A DNA stretch of 64,000 nucleotides from positions 1-64,000 of the forward strand of contig JBFWUW010000033.1 in NCBI GenBank assembly GCA_050247075.1, read 5' to 3'. Shown here in pieces: positions 31,703-40,252 of the stretch (the first letter of the stretch is position 1; each line of letters begins with the position of its first letter). The translations under genes were made by a program, and so were the position numbers. The notes below the pieces were generated by a model, which worked only from the letters and a program-made list of their open reading frames with translations, ran no database searches and was not told the origin of the DNA. Origin of the DNA: JBFWUW01 sp050247075. Its GTDB lineage: Bacteria; Planctomycetota; Planctomycetia; Pirellulales; JBFWUW01.

Positions 31703-32857
31703 TTAGGGCCGCAACGACCATTTGCTCCAAACATCGTCCTCCGGAAACTCCGCATCGCCGTCGGCGAAACTGTTGAGGGGACCGGGTTGAAAGCCGTTGT
31801 TCATCAAGCCGTCGCCATTGGCATCGCGGTAACTGCGGACGCTGCCATCGGCAAACAAGACATTACATTGGCCGCTGCGATGAACCGGGGCGAAGGCCCG
31901 GTAGTCTTGCAAGGTGTGGTTGTTCCACTTGGCCCACCAGCCCGTCGCGCCATCGCGGGGTGTGCCCGACGAAATGTTTGGCGCCTGCATGGTCGCTTTG
32001 TCGATCGGTCCCGATGTCATGGAGCGGGCCGTCTCGCTGCCGGAGACCGCGGGACCAATTTCTTGCACCACGAGCTTGCCACCCGAGCCGTCGCCCATGA
32101 GCGGCACGAAGGACGTGCCTCGCAGGGACGTTTCCGCCCGCGCGGAATAAAGCGGTCCGAGCGTGCTGACCCGCTCCTTCAGACCTGCCGAGCAACCCGG
32201 CTCGCTGAACAGGCTGCCATTGGGGTCGAGCTTAAGACCGGTGCGGGCCAAGAACCAGCTCGCGGTGTAATTGGTGTTGTAGCCCTTGCCGATGACGTCA
32301 GACTCCAACAGCAGACGGCGGGCATCGCTACTGGCCGGCATGGCCGCACCACCGGTGTAGGCACCCGCGATCTTGCGGCAGGGGTTAATTGCCTCCGTCC
32401 CGTCGGGCAAGGTATGCGGTTTCGAGCCGAGCCGGTCGACACATTCGTAGGTGGCAAAGCCCGAAGTGTCGGCTTCGAGCAGGTCGTGAAACGTGTCGGC
32501 CAACTTGGCGGGATTGCTGGGACAGAGCATTTCGCCCACGGGTACGCCGTTATTGACCAGGTCGGCCACCCAGCCGATTTCGGTGACACAGCCATCCCTG
32601 AGCCAGTCGAAGGCACCGGTACAATAGGCACCTTTGGTGCGAGCGGCGTGGGTTTGCAAGCCGACGCCGATTTCGCGCAGGTTATTGCGGCAGGTTGTCA
32701 GGCGGGCACTTTCGCGGGCCGCATTCAACGCGGGTAACGAGATAGCCACCAGGATGCCAATGATGACGATGACCGTCAGCAACTCGACCAGCGTAAATCC
32801 TGCCCGAACGCCTGCCCGGCGATATCGAGTTTGGCTGCAACAGCCATGATTTTTCAT
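31703..32857 (-). CDS. DUF1559 pseudopilin-like secreted protein 2
   Basis: The product is 384 residues. The N-terminus RAGFTLVELLTVIVIIGILV is a prepilin-type signal. The body shares with the neighbour YCTGAFDWLRDGCVTEIGWV (neighbour: KRDGCMDTVGWIADMVN), GKGYNTNYTASWFLARTGLK and NVLFADGSVRSYRDANGDGL. The two genes are in tandem on the minus strand, an evident duplication. GGAGG precedes the start. Identity with the family is firm; surface location is inferred from the signal. Confidence 0.9.
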   Translation of the reverse strand: MKNHGCCSQTRYRRAGVRAGFTLVELLTVIVIIGILVAISLPALNAARESARLTTCRNNLREIGVGLQTHAARTKGAYCTGAFDWLRDGCVTEIGWVADLVNNGVPVGEMLCPSNPAKLADTFHDLLEADTSGFATYECVDRLGSKPHTLPDGTEAINPCRKIAGAYTGGAAMPASSDARRLLLESDVIGKGYNTNYTASWFLARTGLKLDPNGSLFSEPGCSAGLKERVSTLGPLYSARAETSLRGTSFVPLMGDGSGGKLVVQEIGPAVSGSETARSMTSGPIDKATMQAPNISSGTPRDGATGWWAKWNNHTLQDYRAFAPVHRSGQCNVLFADGSVRSYRDANGDGLMNNGFQPGPLNSFADGDAEFPEDDVWSKWSLRP

Positions 32858-33053
32858 TCGTTCCTCCTCCGCGATTTGCTCCGTGGCGACCGCTCAAGCG
32901 GTTGCAACGGGCGTCAAATTAGCGGACGAGGTTTAGCCAGATATCTTGGTTGTGTTAGGAAAGCATTAAATTCGAAGATACTCGCTAGCAATGCTTTCGC
33001 GCAACTAAGGCATTATCTAGAAACAGCTTGCGCAATCGCGCACACCGCCAGAA

Positions 33054-34235
33054 CTACTCACTCCGTGGGGCCTTATCTAGAGCCGCCAACAACCGCTCTA
33101 CCATTTCCGACGTATGACCGTAGGTCAGACTGATCCGCAGCAACGACTGGCCGAAAGAGACCGAAGGGGGGCGGATGGGCGGAACAAAAATGCCTTGCCT
33201 GCGGAGTTGCGCGGCTAGCGCCAGCGCGCGCTCCGCGTCGCCCACGATCAGCGGAATGACTTGGCTGATACTGCCACCGATCTTCCAGCCGCGAAGCAAT
33301 AGCTGGCCGCGGAGTTCGGCGGCACGCGTCAACAACGTCCGCCGGCGTTGCGGTTCGGTTTCGATAATATCGAGAGCGCACAAGGCCGCCGCGCTGCTGG
33401 CCGGTGGGGGCGCGGTCGAAAAAATGTAGGGACGCGCCCGGTTGACCATCCAGTCGATTAGAGCCTGGCTGCCGCAGACAAATCCGCCACTGCAGCCAAC
33501 GGCCTTACTGAGCGTGCCGATGTGGATGTGGACCTGGTCGTGGATACCTGCTTCCTCGGCCAGCCCGCGGCCGCGCGGGCCAAAGACGCCGGTGGCGTGA
33601 GCTTCGTCCAGCAGCAACATGCAATTGTGCCGCGCGGCCAGCTCGGCCAGTTTAGCCAGCGGGGCGGCGTCGCCATCCATACTGAACAGGCTGTCGCTGA
33701 CGACCAGCCGCCGCCGGTAACTGGTCTGCTTCGCGAGCAGTTCGGCCAGTTGCCGCATGTCGCCATGGGGGTAGACATGCACATCGGCCCGCGACAGGCG
33801 GCAGCCGTCAATCAGGCTGGCGTGGTTCAACTGGTCGGCAAAGATGGCGTCGCCCCGTTCGGCCAGCGCGGTGATGGCCGCCACATTGGCGGCAAAGCCG
33901 GTGGAAAATAACAGCGCCGCCTCGGTCCCCTCGAAGCGGGCCAGCCGTTTCTCCAGCCGCTGGTGGCTAGCGCCGTGCCCCAAAATCAATGGACTTGCGC
34001 CAGCGCCCCAGCCTTCTTCTTGGGCCGCCGCAGATACCGCCTCGGCCAGCCGCGGGTCGCCGGCCAGGCTGAGGTAATCGTTCGATCCAAAGTTGAGGAG
34101 TTGCTGGCCATCGAGCTGAATCAGCGGGCCTTGCCTCCCTTGCCGTGTAGCCAGCCGCCGCCGCAAGGAGGCCCCGTCGAGCCGTTCCAGTTCCGCGTCG
34201 ATCCAATCCAACGGCGATGAAACCTGGCGTGCCAT
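33054..34235 (-). CDS. bioF: 8-amino-7-oxononanoate synthase (BioF)
   Basis: BioF condenses alanine with pimeloyl-ACP/CoA in biotin synthesis, using pyridoxal phosphate. The product is 393 residues, standard length. Landmarks: FGSNDYLSLAGDPR, GAGASPLILGHGASHQRLE, LLLDEAHATGVFG, and the PLP lysine in HIGTLSKAVGCSGG. The stop of the EVE gene lies 13 bases upstream, so the two are probably one transcript, although their functions look unrelated. Glycine C-acetyltransferase is the closest alternative, but the DEAHATGVFG and GRGLAEE wording favours BioF. Confidence 0.92.
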   Translation of the reverse strand: MARQVSSPLDWIDAELERLDGASLRRRLATRQGRQGPLIQLDGQQLLNFGSNDYLSLAGDPRLAEAVSAAAQEEGWGAGASPLILGHGASHQRLEKRLARFEGTEAALLFSTGFAANVAAITALAERGDAIFADQLNHASLIDGCRLSRADVHVYPHGDMRQLAELLAKQTSYRRRLVVSDSLFSMDGDAAPLAKLAELAARHNCMLLLDEAHATGVFGPRGRGLAEEAGIHDQVHIHIGTLSKAVGCSGGFVCGSQALIDWMVNRARPYIFSTAPPPASSAAALCALDIIETEPQRRRTLLTRAAELRGQLLLRGWKIGGSISQVIPLIVGDAERALALAAQLRRQGIFVPPIRPPSVSFGQSLLRISLTYGHTSEMVERLLAALDKAPRSE

Positions 34236-34248
34236 GCGTGATATTCCG

Positions 34249-34776
34249 TTACTTCTTGCGAGTTCGCGGCGGTTTAGTTGCCGCTTTCCTGGGTGAGGGC
34301 TTGCCGCTTGCCTGGGCCGCGGCCAATTGCATGACCGCCAGAAACTCGCCCTCCTTCACCGGCTGTACGGAAAGCCGAGAACCCTTGCGCAGCAGTTCCA
34401 TGCCGGCCAGCGCTTTCACGCCGCGCAGTGAGGTTAGCGGCAGCGGCTCGGCGAAGACTTCGACAAGTTGAATATCGACCATCTGCCAGATCGGGTTGTC
34501 GGGCGAGGCTTTGGGGTCGTAATGATGGTCGGCGGGGTTCCAAGCGGTGGAATCGGGATAGGCCTCGCGGACGACGACGGCGGTCCCCACAATTGCCGGA
34601 GGGTCGGCGCTGGAATGGTAGAACAGCACCTTGTCTCCCTGGCGAAAGTCATCTCGCATGAAGTTGCGGGCCTGGTAATTGCGCACGCCATCCCAGCAAG
34701 TCGTCTGGCGGGGGCAAGCGGCCAGATCATGGATGGAAAAAGACTCAGGTTCGGTCTTCAAAAGCCAGTAACGCAT
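34249..34776 (-). CDS. EVE domain protein
   Basis: The product is 175 residues from ATG at 34776. The EVE fold is recognisable: MRYWLLKTEPESFSIHDL, TCWDGVRNYQARNFMRDD, GDKVLFYHSS and PPAIVGTAVVVREAYPD. EVE domains belong to the PUA-like group and bind modified bases in DNA or RNA. The C-terminal 25 residues are Lys/Arg/Pro-rich (RKAATKPPRTRKK), suggesting nucleic acid binding. It precedes bioF by 13 bases. A much longer upstream extension of the frame is not believable. Confidence 0.88.
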   Translation of the reverse strand: MRYWLLKTEPESFSIHDLAACPRQTTCWDGVRNYQARNFMRDDFRQGDKVLFYHSSADPPAIVGTAVVVREAYPDSTAWNPADHHYDPKASPDNPIWQMVDIQLVEVFAEPLPLTSLRGVKALAGMELLRKGSRLSVQPVKEGEFLAVMQLAAAQASGKPSPRKAATKPPRTRKK

Positions 34777-35136
34777 GCTCGTTTGGTACCTGCCTATTGT
34801 TCGCCCCAATGGTTTATAGCGGTTCGTTTGGATAATGATCCTTTGCGAACGCTTCAAATTGCATAGCTTTCGGCCTTCCCGTTGGTCGCCCTGGGCCCAT
34901 TGGCCGTACGAAACGCAATAGATCAATGCCTTACGTCCGCGATTGTACCAACCGACCGCCGACGCGACATGGCTGTACCAGCGATGCAAAACATTGCTTG
35001 CCCAAGCTTCTTGGCCTAGAGTAAGAGTCGCACGGGGAATTGCGCTAGCGATTCCACGCCCGCGGGGCACGCCTGCCGCGCAGCCCGCGAGCAGTCTGTG
35101 CATCACCAGGCCCACCGACAAGACTTGCAGTACCCC
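34777..35136. other. Divergent intergenic region between EVE and SMP-30 genes
   Basis: About 360 bases. Frames here overlap both promoters and show no family features. No repeat was recognised and no strong promoter pair was seen. Confidence 0.4.
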
Positions 35137-36057
35137 ATGATCCGCCGATTGTCTGTCATGCTTTCGTTTTTCGGTTGGTTTGCGCTGGCCACCGAGGCTT
35201 GCGCCGCGCCGCCGACCATGCCAGCCACGGTGGCCGATGGTGCCGAACTGACGGTGGTCTACACCGCCGAGAAGGTCTTTTTCGAAGGCCCCACCTGGGA
35301 TCCTCAAGGCAAGAAGCTGTACTTTACGGCTTTCACCGCGGATAACTCGCAAATCCTTCGCCTGGACGGGCCAAACCAGGCGGCGGTTTGGATGGACAAG
35401 AGCCAAGGTGTGAACGGTACTTATCTCTCGCTCGACGGCCGGCTGCTGGGCGCCCAGGCTTTTGGCCACCGGCTGGTGAGTTATGGCTTTGGCGAGGATG
35501 GACCCGGCACGCCCGAGACGTTGCTGTATGCACCCGGCCTCAACCAGCCCAACGATGTCTGCCAGGTGGCCAATGGCGATATTTACTTCAGCGACCCCGA
35601 TTTTAACAAGCGGGAGCGGAGCGCCGTCTTTCGCTACAGCCCCGATGGACAAGTGGCCAAAATCATCAGCGATATGCCTTTGCCTAACGGCGTGATTGCC
35701 TCGAACGATGCCCAGACGCTGTACGTGGGGGACAGCCACGAGCGCAACTGGCGGGCCTATCCGATTTCCGACAAGGGCCAGGTAGGGCCGGGCCGATTGT
35801 TCTTTGACCCCGGCAACGAGGACCGCCGCGAGCCCGACGGCATGTCGATCGACGAGCAAGGCAACCTTTACCTCACCGGCCGCGGCGGAGTTTGGGTAGC
35901 CGATCCCGATGGCAAGGCCCTGGGCCTGATTCCAATTGTGGAGTTTTGTGCCAACGTCACCTTTGGCGGCGACGATGGCAAGACATTGTACATGACCTGC
36001 CAGGACAAACTCTATTCGCTGTCTATGAAGGTTCGCGGCGGGCAGTTTAAGCCATAG
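35137..36057 (+). CDS. Exported SMP-30/gluconolactonase-like protein
   Basis: The product is 306 residues from ATG at 35137 with a signal peptide (MIRRLSVMLSFFGWFALATEACA). The six-bladed propeller of the SMP-30 family is seen, with metal-binding residues in KVFFEGPTWD (Glu), GLNQPNDVCQ (Asn) and EPDGMSIDEQGNLY (Asp). These enzymes hydrolyse sugar lactones with a divalent metal. Planctomycetes often secrete them. A YHS-domain gene follows in the same direction. Family is firm; substrate is not. Confidence 0.9.
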   Translation: MIRRLSVMLSFFGWFALATEACAAPPTMPATVADGAELTVVYTAEKVFFEGPTWDPQGKKLYFTAFTADNSQILRLDGPNQAAVWMDKSQGVNGTYLSLDGRLLGAQAFGHRLVSYGFGEDGPGTPETLLYAPGLNQPNDVCQVANGDIYFSDPDFNKRERSAVFRYSPDGQVAKIISDMPLPNGVIASNDAQTLYVGDSHERNWRAYPISDKGQVGPGRLFFDPGNEDRREPDGMSIDEQGNLYLTGRGGVWVADPDGKALGLIPIVEFCANVTFGGDDGKTLYMTCQDKLYSLSMKVRGGQFKP

Positions 36058-36150
36058 CCGTTTGGACTTGCTTCCCGGCCGATTTTTACCGACACTTCCG
36101 CCACGGTTTTGTGTTTCATGCAAAGACGGACTTCACCGAGGACATATTCC

Positions 36151-36876
36151 ATGCGACCTTGGAAACTTTGCGGCCTGTTATTGGTGGGCGCGGCACTGCT
36201 GGCCGTGGCCGACGACGAACCGCCCGCCACCATTAAGCAAGACAAAGCGGCCCTGGCGGCCTTGCAGTCGTACGTGGGCGAATGGAAAGGAGTCGGCCAG
36301 ATCCGCCGCGGCAAACGCAGCGATGGCGACTGGGCCGAACAGGCCGAGTGGGCCTGGCAGTTCAAGGATGGCCGCGCCGCGATTGTCTTTGAGGCTGACG
36401 AAAGCAAGTACTACCAGTCGGGCCGCATTCAGCCGGGAGACAAGACGGGCGAGTTTGTGTTGATCGGTACGCTGGCCGACGGCACGAGCGAAGAACGGTT
36501 CACCGGCACCGCCAACGACGACGGCAAGGTAGTCTTTGTGGCCGATGAACCCGCCGAGGGCCGGCCCGCCCAGATCAGCCTGCGGCAAGTGGCCGACGGC
36601 GCGCGAATGCTGATGACCTACGAGAAGCGGCTGGGCAAAGAGACCTACTCGCGGCTGGCCGAAGTGGGTTACACACGCAAGGGAAGCGGCTTTGGCAAGG
36701 GGAACAACGGCCCAGAGTGCGTGGTGACGGGCGGCTACGGCACAATGACCGTGGAGTATGAAGGCAAGACCTACTACGTCTGCTGCACCGGCTGCCGCGA
36801 CCTGTTCAACGAAGACCCCGCCGGCGTGATCGCGGAATATCTGGAAAGAAAAAAACAGGAGCGGGAAGAGAGGTAG
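36151..36876 (+). CDS. Secreted protein with C-terminal YHS/TRASH-like domain
   Basis: The product is 241 residues from ATG at 36151, with GAGGA nine bases upstream. A short signal (residues 1-22) precedes an uncharacterised beta-rich part with KAALAALQSYVGEWKGVGQI. Near the C-terminus PECVVTGGYGTMTVEYEGKTYYVCCTGC is a YHS/TRASH-type domain, where the cysteine of VVTGG is missing but the CCTGC group is kept. Such domains bind metal such as copper or nickel. It is convergent with the next gene. Export and metal binding are inference from the sequence. Confidence 0.75.
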   Translation: MRPWKLCGLLLVGAALLAVADDEPPATIKQDKAALAALQSYVGEWKGVGQIRRGKRSDGDWAEQAEWAWQFKDGRAAIVFEADESKYYQSGRIQPGDKTGEFVLIGTLADGTSEERFTGTANDDGKVVFVADEPAEGRPAQISLRQVADGARMLMTYEKRLGKETYSRLAEVGYTRKGSGFGKGNNGPECVVTGGYGTMTVEYEGKTYYVCCTGCRDLFNEDPAGVIAEYLERKKQEREER

Positions 36877-36882
36877 GATGCA

Positions 36883-37188
36883 TCACGTTTCCACCTTGAT
36901 GCACTTACCATAGATCGACTGGGCCGTGATCCAACCGTTGATCCGCCCGCGGTTGTTGCCTATCTGAAACCGCGGGCCTTGCTTGGCCTTGATCAAGTGT
37001 ATGTATTGCTTACCGTTTACCTTGCACAACACGATATCGCCCACTTGCAGCCGTTCGGGATCGGCGACCGGTTCGACGGTGCAGAGTTGCCCCGATTCGA
37101 TCTTGCCGGTCATGGAATGGCCTCGCGGCCGAAATTGCACCGTTTGCCCCTGCAATAATTGAGCGATGTGATGCGTGGCCCATCCCAT
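36883..37188 (-). CDS. Soluble S24/S26-fold protein (signal peptidase/LexA-like)
   Basis: The product is 101 residues. The fold is read from GHSMTGKI (serine S25), LQVGDIVLCKVNGKQYIHLI and GNNRGRINGWITAQSIYGKC. This matches the S24/S26 peptidase fold. At the position of the catalytic lysine there is a histidine (H64 in YIHLI), as in the ER-type signal peptidases (Ser/His dyad); it may or may not be active. No membrane segment is present, unlike true signal peptidases. The gene ends 6 bases before the convergent YHS gene. A self-cleaving repressor-like role is possible but unsupported by a DNA-binding domain. Confidence 0.65.
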   Translation of the reverse strand: MGWATHHIAQLLQGQTVQFRPRGHSMTGKIESGQLCTVEPVADPERLQVGDIVLCKVNGKQYIHLIKAKQGPRFQIGNNRGRINGWITAQSIYGKCIKVET

Positions 37189-37462
37189 CTTGGTGCCTCG
37201 GTCGTTGTTCGTCTGCTGGCCAAGTCTTTGTCGTCGTGGCGATTAATCGTATCGCCACGCCTCGCCGCCGCAAAGGTTGGCGCAATTCGCGTTGGCGCGT
37301 CGTTTGCCTCGATGGCGTAAAGACATCCCACACAAGCCCCCCGCTCGAATATCCTCTTGCCTGGGCCGGTATGATCTATCCAGAGAACAAAGGCTGCCCT
37401 CCGTGGCGCGCGGAAGTGCGTTTTTTTCGGACGGGTTTGTAAATCGGAACGGAGTGCCTGGC

Positions 37463-38455
37463 ATGGCCAAGCTGCGCAGGGTGGAGGTAAATCGTCGGCA
37501 AGCGGTGGCTGGAATGCTGGCGTTGCTGCCGTGGGGCGCGGGACTGTCGCTGGCCGAGGGCAACGCCGGCCATATCCTGGAGAATGTTCCCTACTGCGAC
37601 ATGGATGGCGGCTTTTGCACGCCGACCGTATTGAAGATGAACTTTGAATTCCACGGGCTGAAAATTCCGGCGACCGTCCTGCAAAACCTAAGCTGGAATT
37701 ACGGCTTTCATCTCAGCGACGACGGTAGGATTGCCTTCCCCACCACCGACCCGGTCGAGCAGATCGAACATGCCGCCGGTGTCATGGGCTACGAGGCCAC
37801 GGTCCACGAACATGACAACATGGCGGCGGCCACCGCGCGGATCAAGAAACTTGTCGATGCCGGCCAGCCCGCCATCGTGCAGTGGATTCCGCATACGGTG
37901 CTGGCGGTAGGCTACCAGGGAAGCCGGGTGTTGATCCACGATCCCAAGGACGTGGGCAACCTCGACCAGGCCCGCACGTTTGGCCGCGGTGCCTATTATG
38001 CATCGCACCCCGACAATTGGACGCGGCCGCCGGCTTTGTGGCAAATTCGCGGCTACCTGGTGATCTCGCTGCGGCCCACCGCCGATTCGGCCCGCGATTC
38101 CGACTCGATCGACTGGGCACCCATTCTGCAGCGCAATGCCCAGCGCACGTTGGGCGGGCGCGAACGGGGCGCGAACTTTGGCGTGGCCGCCATACGGCAA
38201 CTGGCTAAGCGGCCCCGCGGCGACCTGCCACTGACCGGCTACTTTGGTTGGACCGCCCGGAGAAACGCAGCCCTGTTCTTGAAATCACAAGCAGACGAAC
38301 GTCTGCGCAAGGCTGGCCAGCAGTTCGCCCGCAGTGCCTCGTTGTTCCAGGGAATTTATGAAGGGGGCGTCGATGTCCGCGACAATCTCCAGCAAATCGC
38401 CGACGCGGAAGAAGCCGCCGCCGGCTTGATGCGGCAGGGAAAGATCGAGTCGTAG
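37463..38455 (+). CDS. C39-like peptidase-fold protein with Tat/signal-type N-terminus
   Basis: The product is 330 residues from ATG at 37463 (GGAG 8-12 bases upstream). The N-terminus RRQAVAGMLALLPWGAGLSLA looks like an export signal. The core resembles papain-like C39 peptidases and BtrH: a cysteine in MDGGFCTPTVLKM, a histidine in IPHTVLAVGYQGSRVLIHDPK, and the nearby aspartate. The order Cys-His-Asp is the expected triad, so activity is possible. The C-terminal 100 residues are helical. There is no ABC transporter, so this is not a bacteriocin exporter. Substrate is unknown. Confidence 0.72.
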   Translation: MAKLRRVEVNRRQAVAGMLALLPWGAGLSLAEGNAGHILENVPYCDMDGGFCTPTVLKMNFEFHGLKIPATVLQNLSWNYGFHLSDDGRIAFPTTDPVEQIEHAAGVMGYEATVHEHDNMAAATARIKKLVDAGQPAIVQWIPHTVLAVGYQGSRVLIHDPKDVGNLDQARTFGRGAYYASHPDNWTRPPALWQIRGYLVISLRPTADSARDSDSIDWAPILQRNAQRTLGGRERGANFGVAAIRQLAKRPRGDLPLTGYFGWTARRNAALFLKSQADERLRKAGQQFARSASLFQGIYEGGVDVRDNLQQIADAEEAAAGLMRQGKIES

Positions 38456-38557
38456 GCGGTTCGCCGACCCACGGGAACGGATCGTTCTACCGGACAATTG
38501 AAGATCATGAACTGCCTGTGGGTTGAATGCGAATCGCCAACTATACGAGGCTTGGTG

Positions 38558-38683
38558 AGAACCACGAATCGAACGAATAAGGATCTAACGGTACCGGTTT
38601 TTCTAGTCGCCGCCCGCCCCTTTGCTCTATGCGAGTTTCCAATCGGGAGATTCATTCGTTAGATTCGTTTGATTCGTGGTTCT
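38558..38683. repeat. Inverted repeat, 21-base arms
   Basis: Left arm 38558-38578 begins agaaccacgaatcgaac; right arm 38663-38683 is its reverse complement with one mismatch (ending tgattcgtggttct). They lie 84 bases apart. Beyond the arms, ctaac and gttag also pair. Confidence 0.75.
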
Positions 38684-38741
38684 TCTAATGGCGGGGGCGG
38701 TGCGATCCTCGCCGGTGTCGTTCTTGAAGCACAATCCGGCC

Positions 38742-38822
38742 TGCGCATACGGCGTTCTTCGTGGTCGCGGCCTCCCGCATGGAACGCCGATTGCCGCCGT
38801 CAGAGACGGCTCCTACAGCCAG
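38742..38822. repeat. Dispersed repeat (gtcagagacggctcctacag type)
   Basis: It includes atggaacgccgattgccgcc and gtcagagacggctcctacag. The module recurs at 28643-28739, 29956-29995 and 40460-40560. Confidence 0.55.
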
Positions 38823-38908
38823 TTCCGGCTTTTGCCGCGCCTGGGAGAGGCTACAATGCGGCTGCCGTTTTCACCGGGGAACAATCGCCACACGAAACGC
38901 TGTAACAC

Positions 38909-39265
38909 ATGGCTAAGTGCGAGGAGGGCTACCTGTGCGATGTCTGCGGCGCGGATGTCGAGGAGATGACGGACAGCGACCTCTATCTGCGGTTTGTGAT
39001 TGGGATGATCGATCCGGAGACGCTGCATACCACCCGCGAACGCCACATTCGCTGCAACCCAGCGCTGGCCCAGTTTATCGTGGCGGACGACTTTGCGCCG
39101 ATGGAAGCAGCCGGGCCGTTCGATAAACGGCTGCTCGACGCGGCGTTTGTCCGCGATCGCGAAGTGTTGGTCACCCGCGGGTGGCGCAGGCTGCACGAAC
39201 TTGGCGGCGTGGAACGCATCACCGACTACCCGCTGCCCGAGGTAAAGGCGCGGTTGTCGCAATGA
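38909..39265 (+). CDS. Small conserved-looking protein with a CDVC motif
   Basis: The product is 118 residues. One CxxC pair is visible (CDVC, residues 10-13) plus a cysteine at 4 and one near 50 (IRCNPA). Those could bind zinc. The central part (DSDLYLRFVIGMIDPETLHT, DDFAPMEAAGPFDKRLLD) has no recognised family. It is convergent with the haem protein gene, 21 bases away. Length, codon use and the intact frame favour a real gene. Function unknown. Confidence 0.65.
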   Translation: MAKCEEGYLCDVCGADVEEMTDSDLYLRFVIGMIDPETLHTTRERHIRCNPALAQFIVADDFAPMEAAGPFDKRLLDAAFVRDREVLVTRGWRRLHELGGVERITDYPLPEVKARLSQ

Positions 39266-39286
39266 GGCCGTGACAGCCAGGGCTTT

Positions 39287-40252
39287 CTAGCGGAAATTGG
39301 TGTGGCAGTCGGCGCAGGCCTTGTTGATGGCGACGGAGCCCGCGGAAGCCTTGTCGTAGTCGCCTTGCTGGGCACCGGCCACCATGTCTTGGCAGCCTTG
39401 CTGCAAGGCCTTGATGAACTCCAGGTATTGGGCGTCATCGGCATAGTCGTAGCTGGGGTCGGTAATCACTTGGGCCAGCGTCGCCAATATCTGCGCCTCT
39501 TGGATGATCTTTTCCTTGTTGGCGTTGAACTCGCCATTGCTGGAGGTCCAGGTTTTCAGATGCTTCTGGCCAAGTTCCTCCATCCGCTGCATCAGGGGCG
39601 GGCGCTCGGAAGCGGTCTTCCACTCGGCCTGGTCCCCCACCTCGGGCAAGGTCACGCTGCCGCCGCGGATCAACTCGGCCATGTCTTTCTGGCGCTCGCG
39701 CGACTCATTGAACGAAGCGTCCGTGCCGACTTTGCAGTTGTTGGCGGCGCGGGCTACTCCTTCGCGCATGCCGGCGGCTTTGTCCTTCCAACGCACGTCG
39801 CCGTCGTAGCGCGAGATCACGCCAAATAACACCGCCGTTTCGCAGTAGATGCGGCGGGCGTCCCGATGTTTCGACGACTTGAACGTTCCCGGCTCTTTGA
39901 TGAGTTCACCCAGTTCCGCCGTATGAGACTTGATGGCGGCCTCCAACGTGTCCGACGAAATCAAACCCGACCAGGCAAAACTGTCCCCGCCGCCACCGTC
40001 GGACGTTGCGCCTGGCGTGCCGCCCCCCGCGTTGACGACCGCGCGGGCCGCGCCAAAATCGGGCCGTTCGCCGCTCAGCGCAGCCGTGGCGTCGGGAAAG
40101 AAGGCATCAATGACTTCCCGCTTCCATTTTGGCGGGCTGACGGTGGCCCGGGTCTTGCTTCCCTTGCCTTTGCCATCGGCGGACCACAGATTTGGCGCCA
40201 GGGAAGCAGCCACCAAAGCCGCCAGAATCAATTGCGGAAGAAACCGTCTCAT
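39287..40252 (-). CDS. Secreted c-type cytochrome with C-terminal haem site
   Basis: The product is 321 residues from ATG at 40252. A signal peptide (residues 1-25) is followed by a glycine-rich linker (residues about 75-95: NAGGGTPGATSDGGGGD). The protein is mainly helical and ends in NKACADCHTNFR, a CxxCH haem motif three residues from the C-terminus. A C-terminal haem on a helix bundle is typical of cytochrome c' and related proteins. The long N-terminal half has an uncharacterised helical domain. It probably carries electrons or binds gas in the periplasm. Family assignment is tentative. Confidence 0.72.
   Translation of the reverse strand: MRRFLPQLILAALVAASLAPNLWSADGKGKGSKTRATVSPPKWKREVIDAFFPDATAALSGERPDFGAARAVVNAGGGTPGATSDGGGGDSFAWSGLISSDTLEAAIKSHTAELGELIKEPGTFKSSKHRDARRIYCETAVLFGVISRYDGDVRWKDKAAGMREGVARAANNCKVGTDASFNESRERQKDMAELIRGGSVTLPEVGDQAEWKTASERPPLMQRMEELGQKHLKTWTSSNGEFNANKEKIIQEAQILATLAQVITDPSYDYADDAQYLEFIKALQQGCQDMVAGAQQGDYDKASAGSVAINKACADCHTNFR

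Larger units (their letters stand above)
38456..38908. other. Repeat-bearing intergenic region
   Basis: About 450 bases. It contains a near-perfect 21-base inverted repeat (38558-38578 and 38663-38683) and a dispersed gacggctcctac repeat (38742-38822). No gene was recognised. Confidence 0.6.

Noticed and set aside
34777..36123. Upstream extension of the EVE frame to 624 residues
   Set aside because: The added part lies opposite the SMP-30 gene and its signal peptide and has no similarity to EVE proteins; ATG at 34776 gives the family start.
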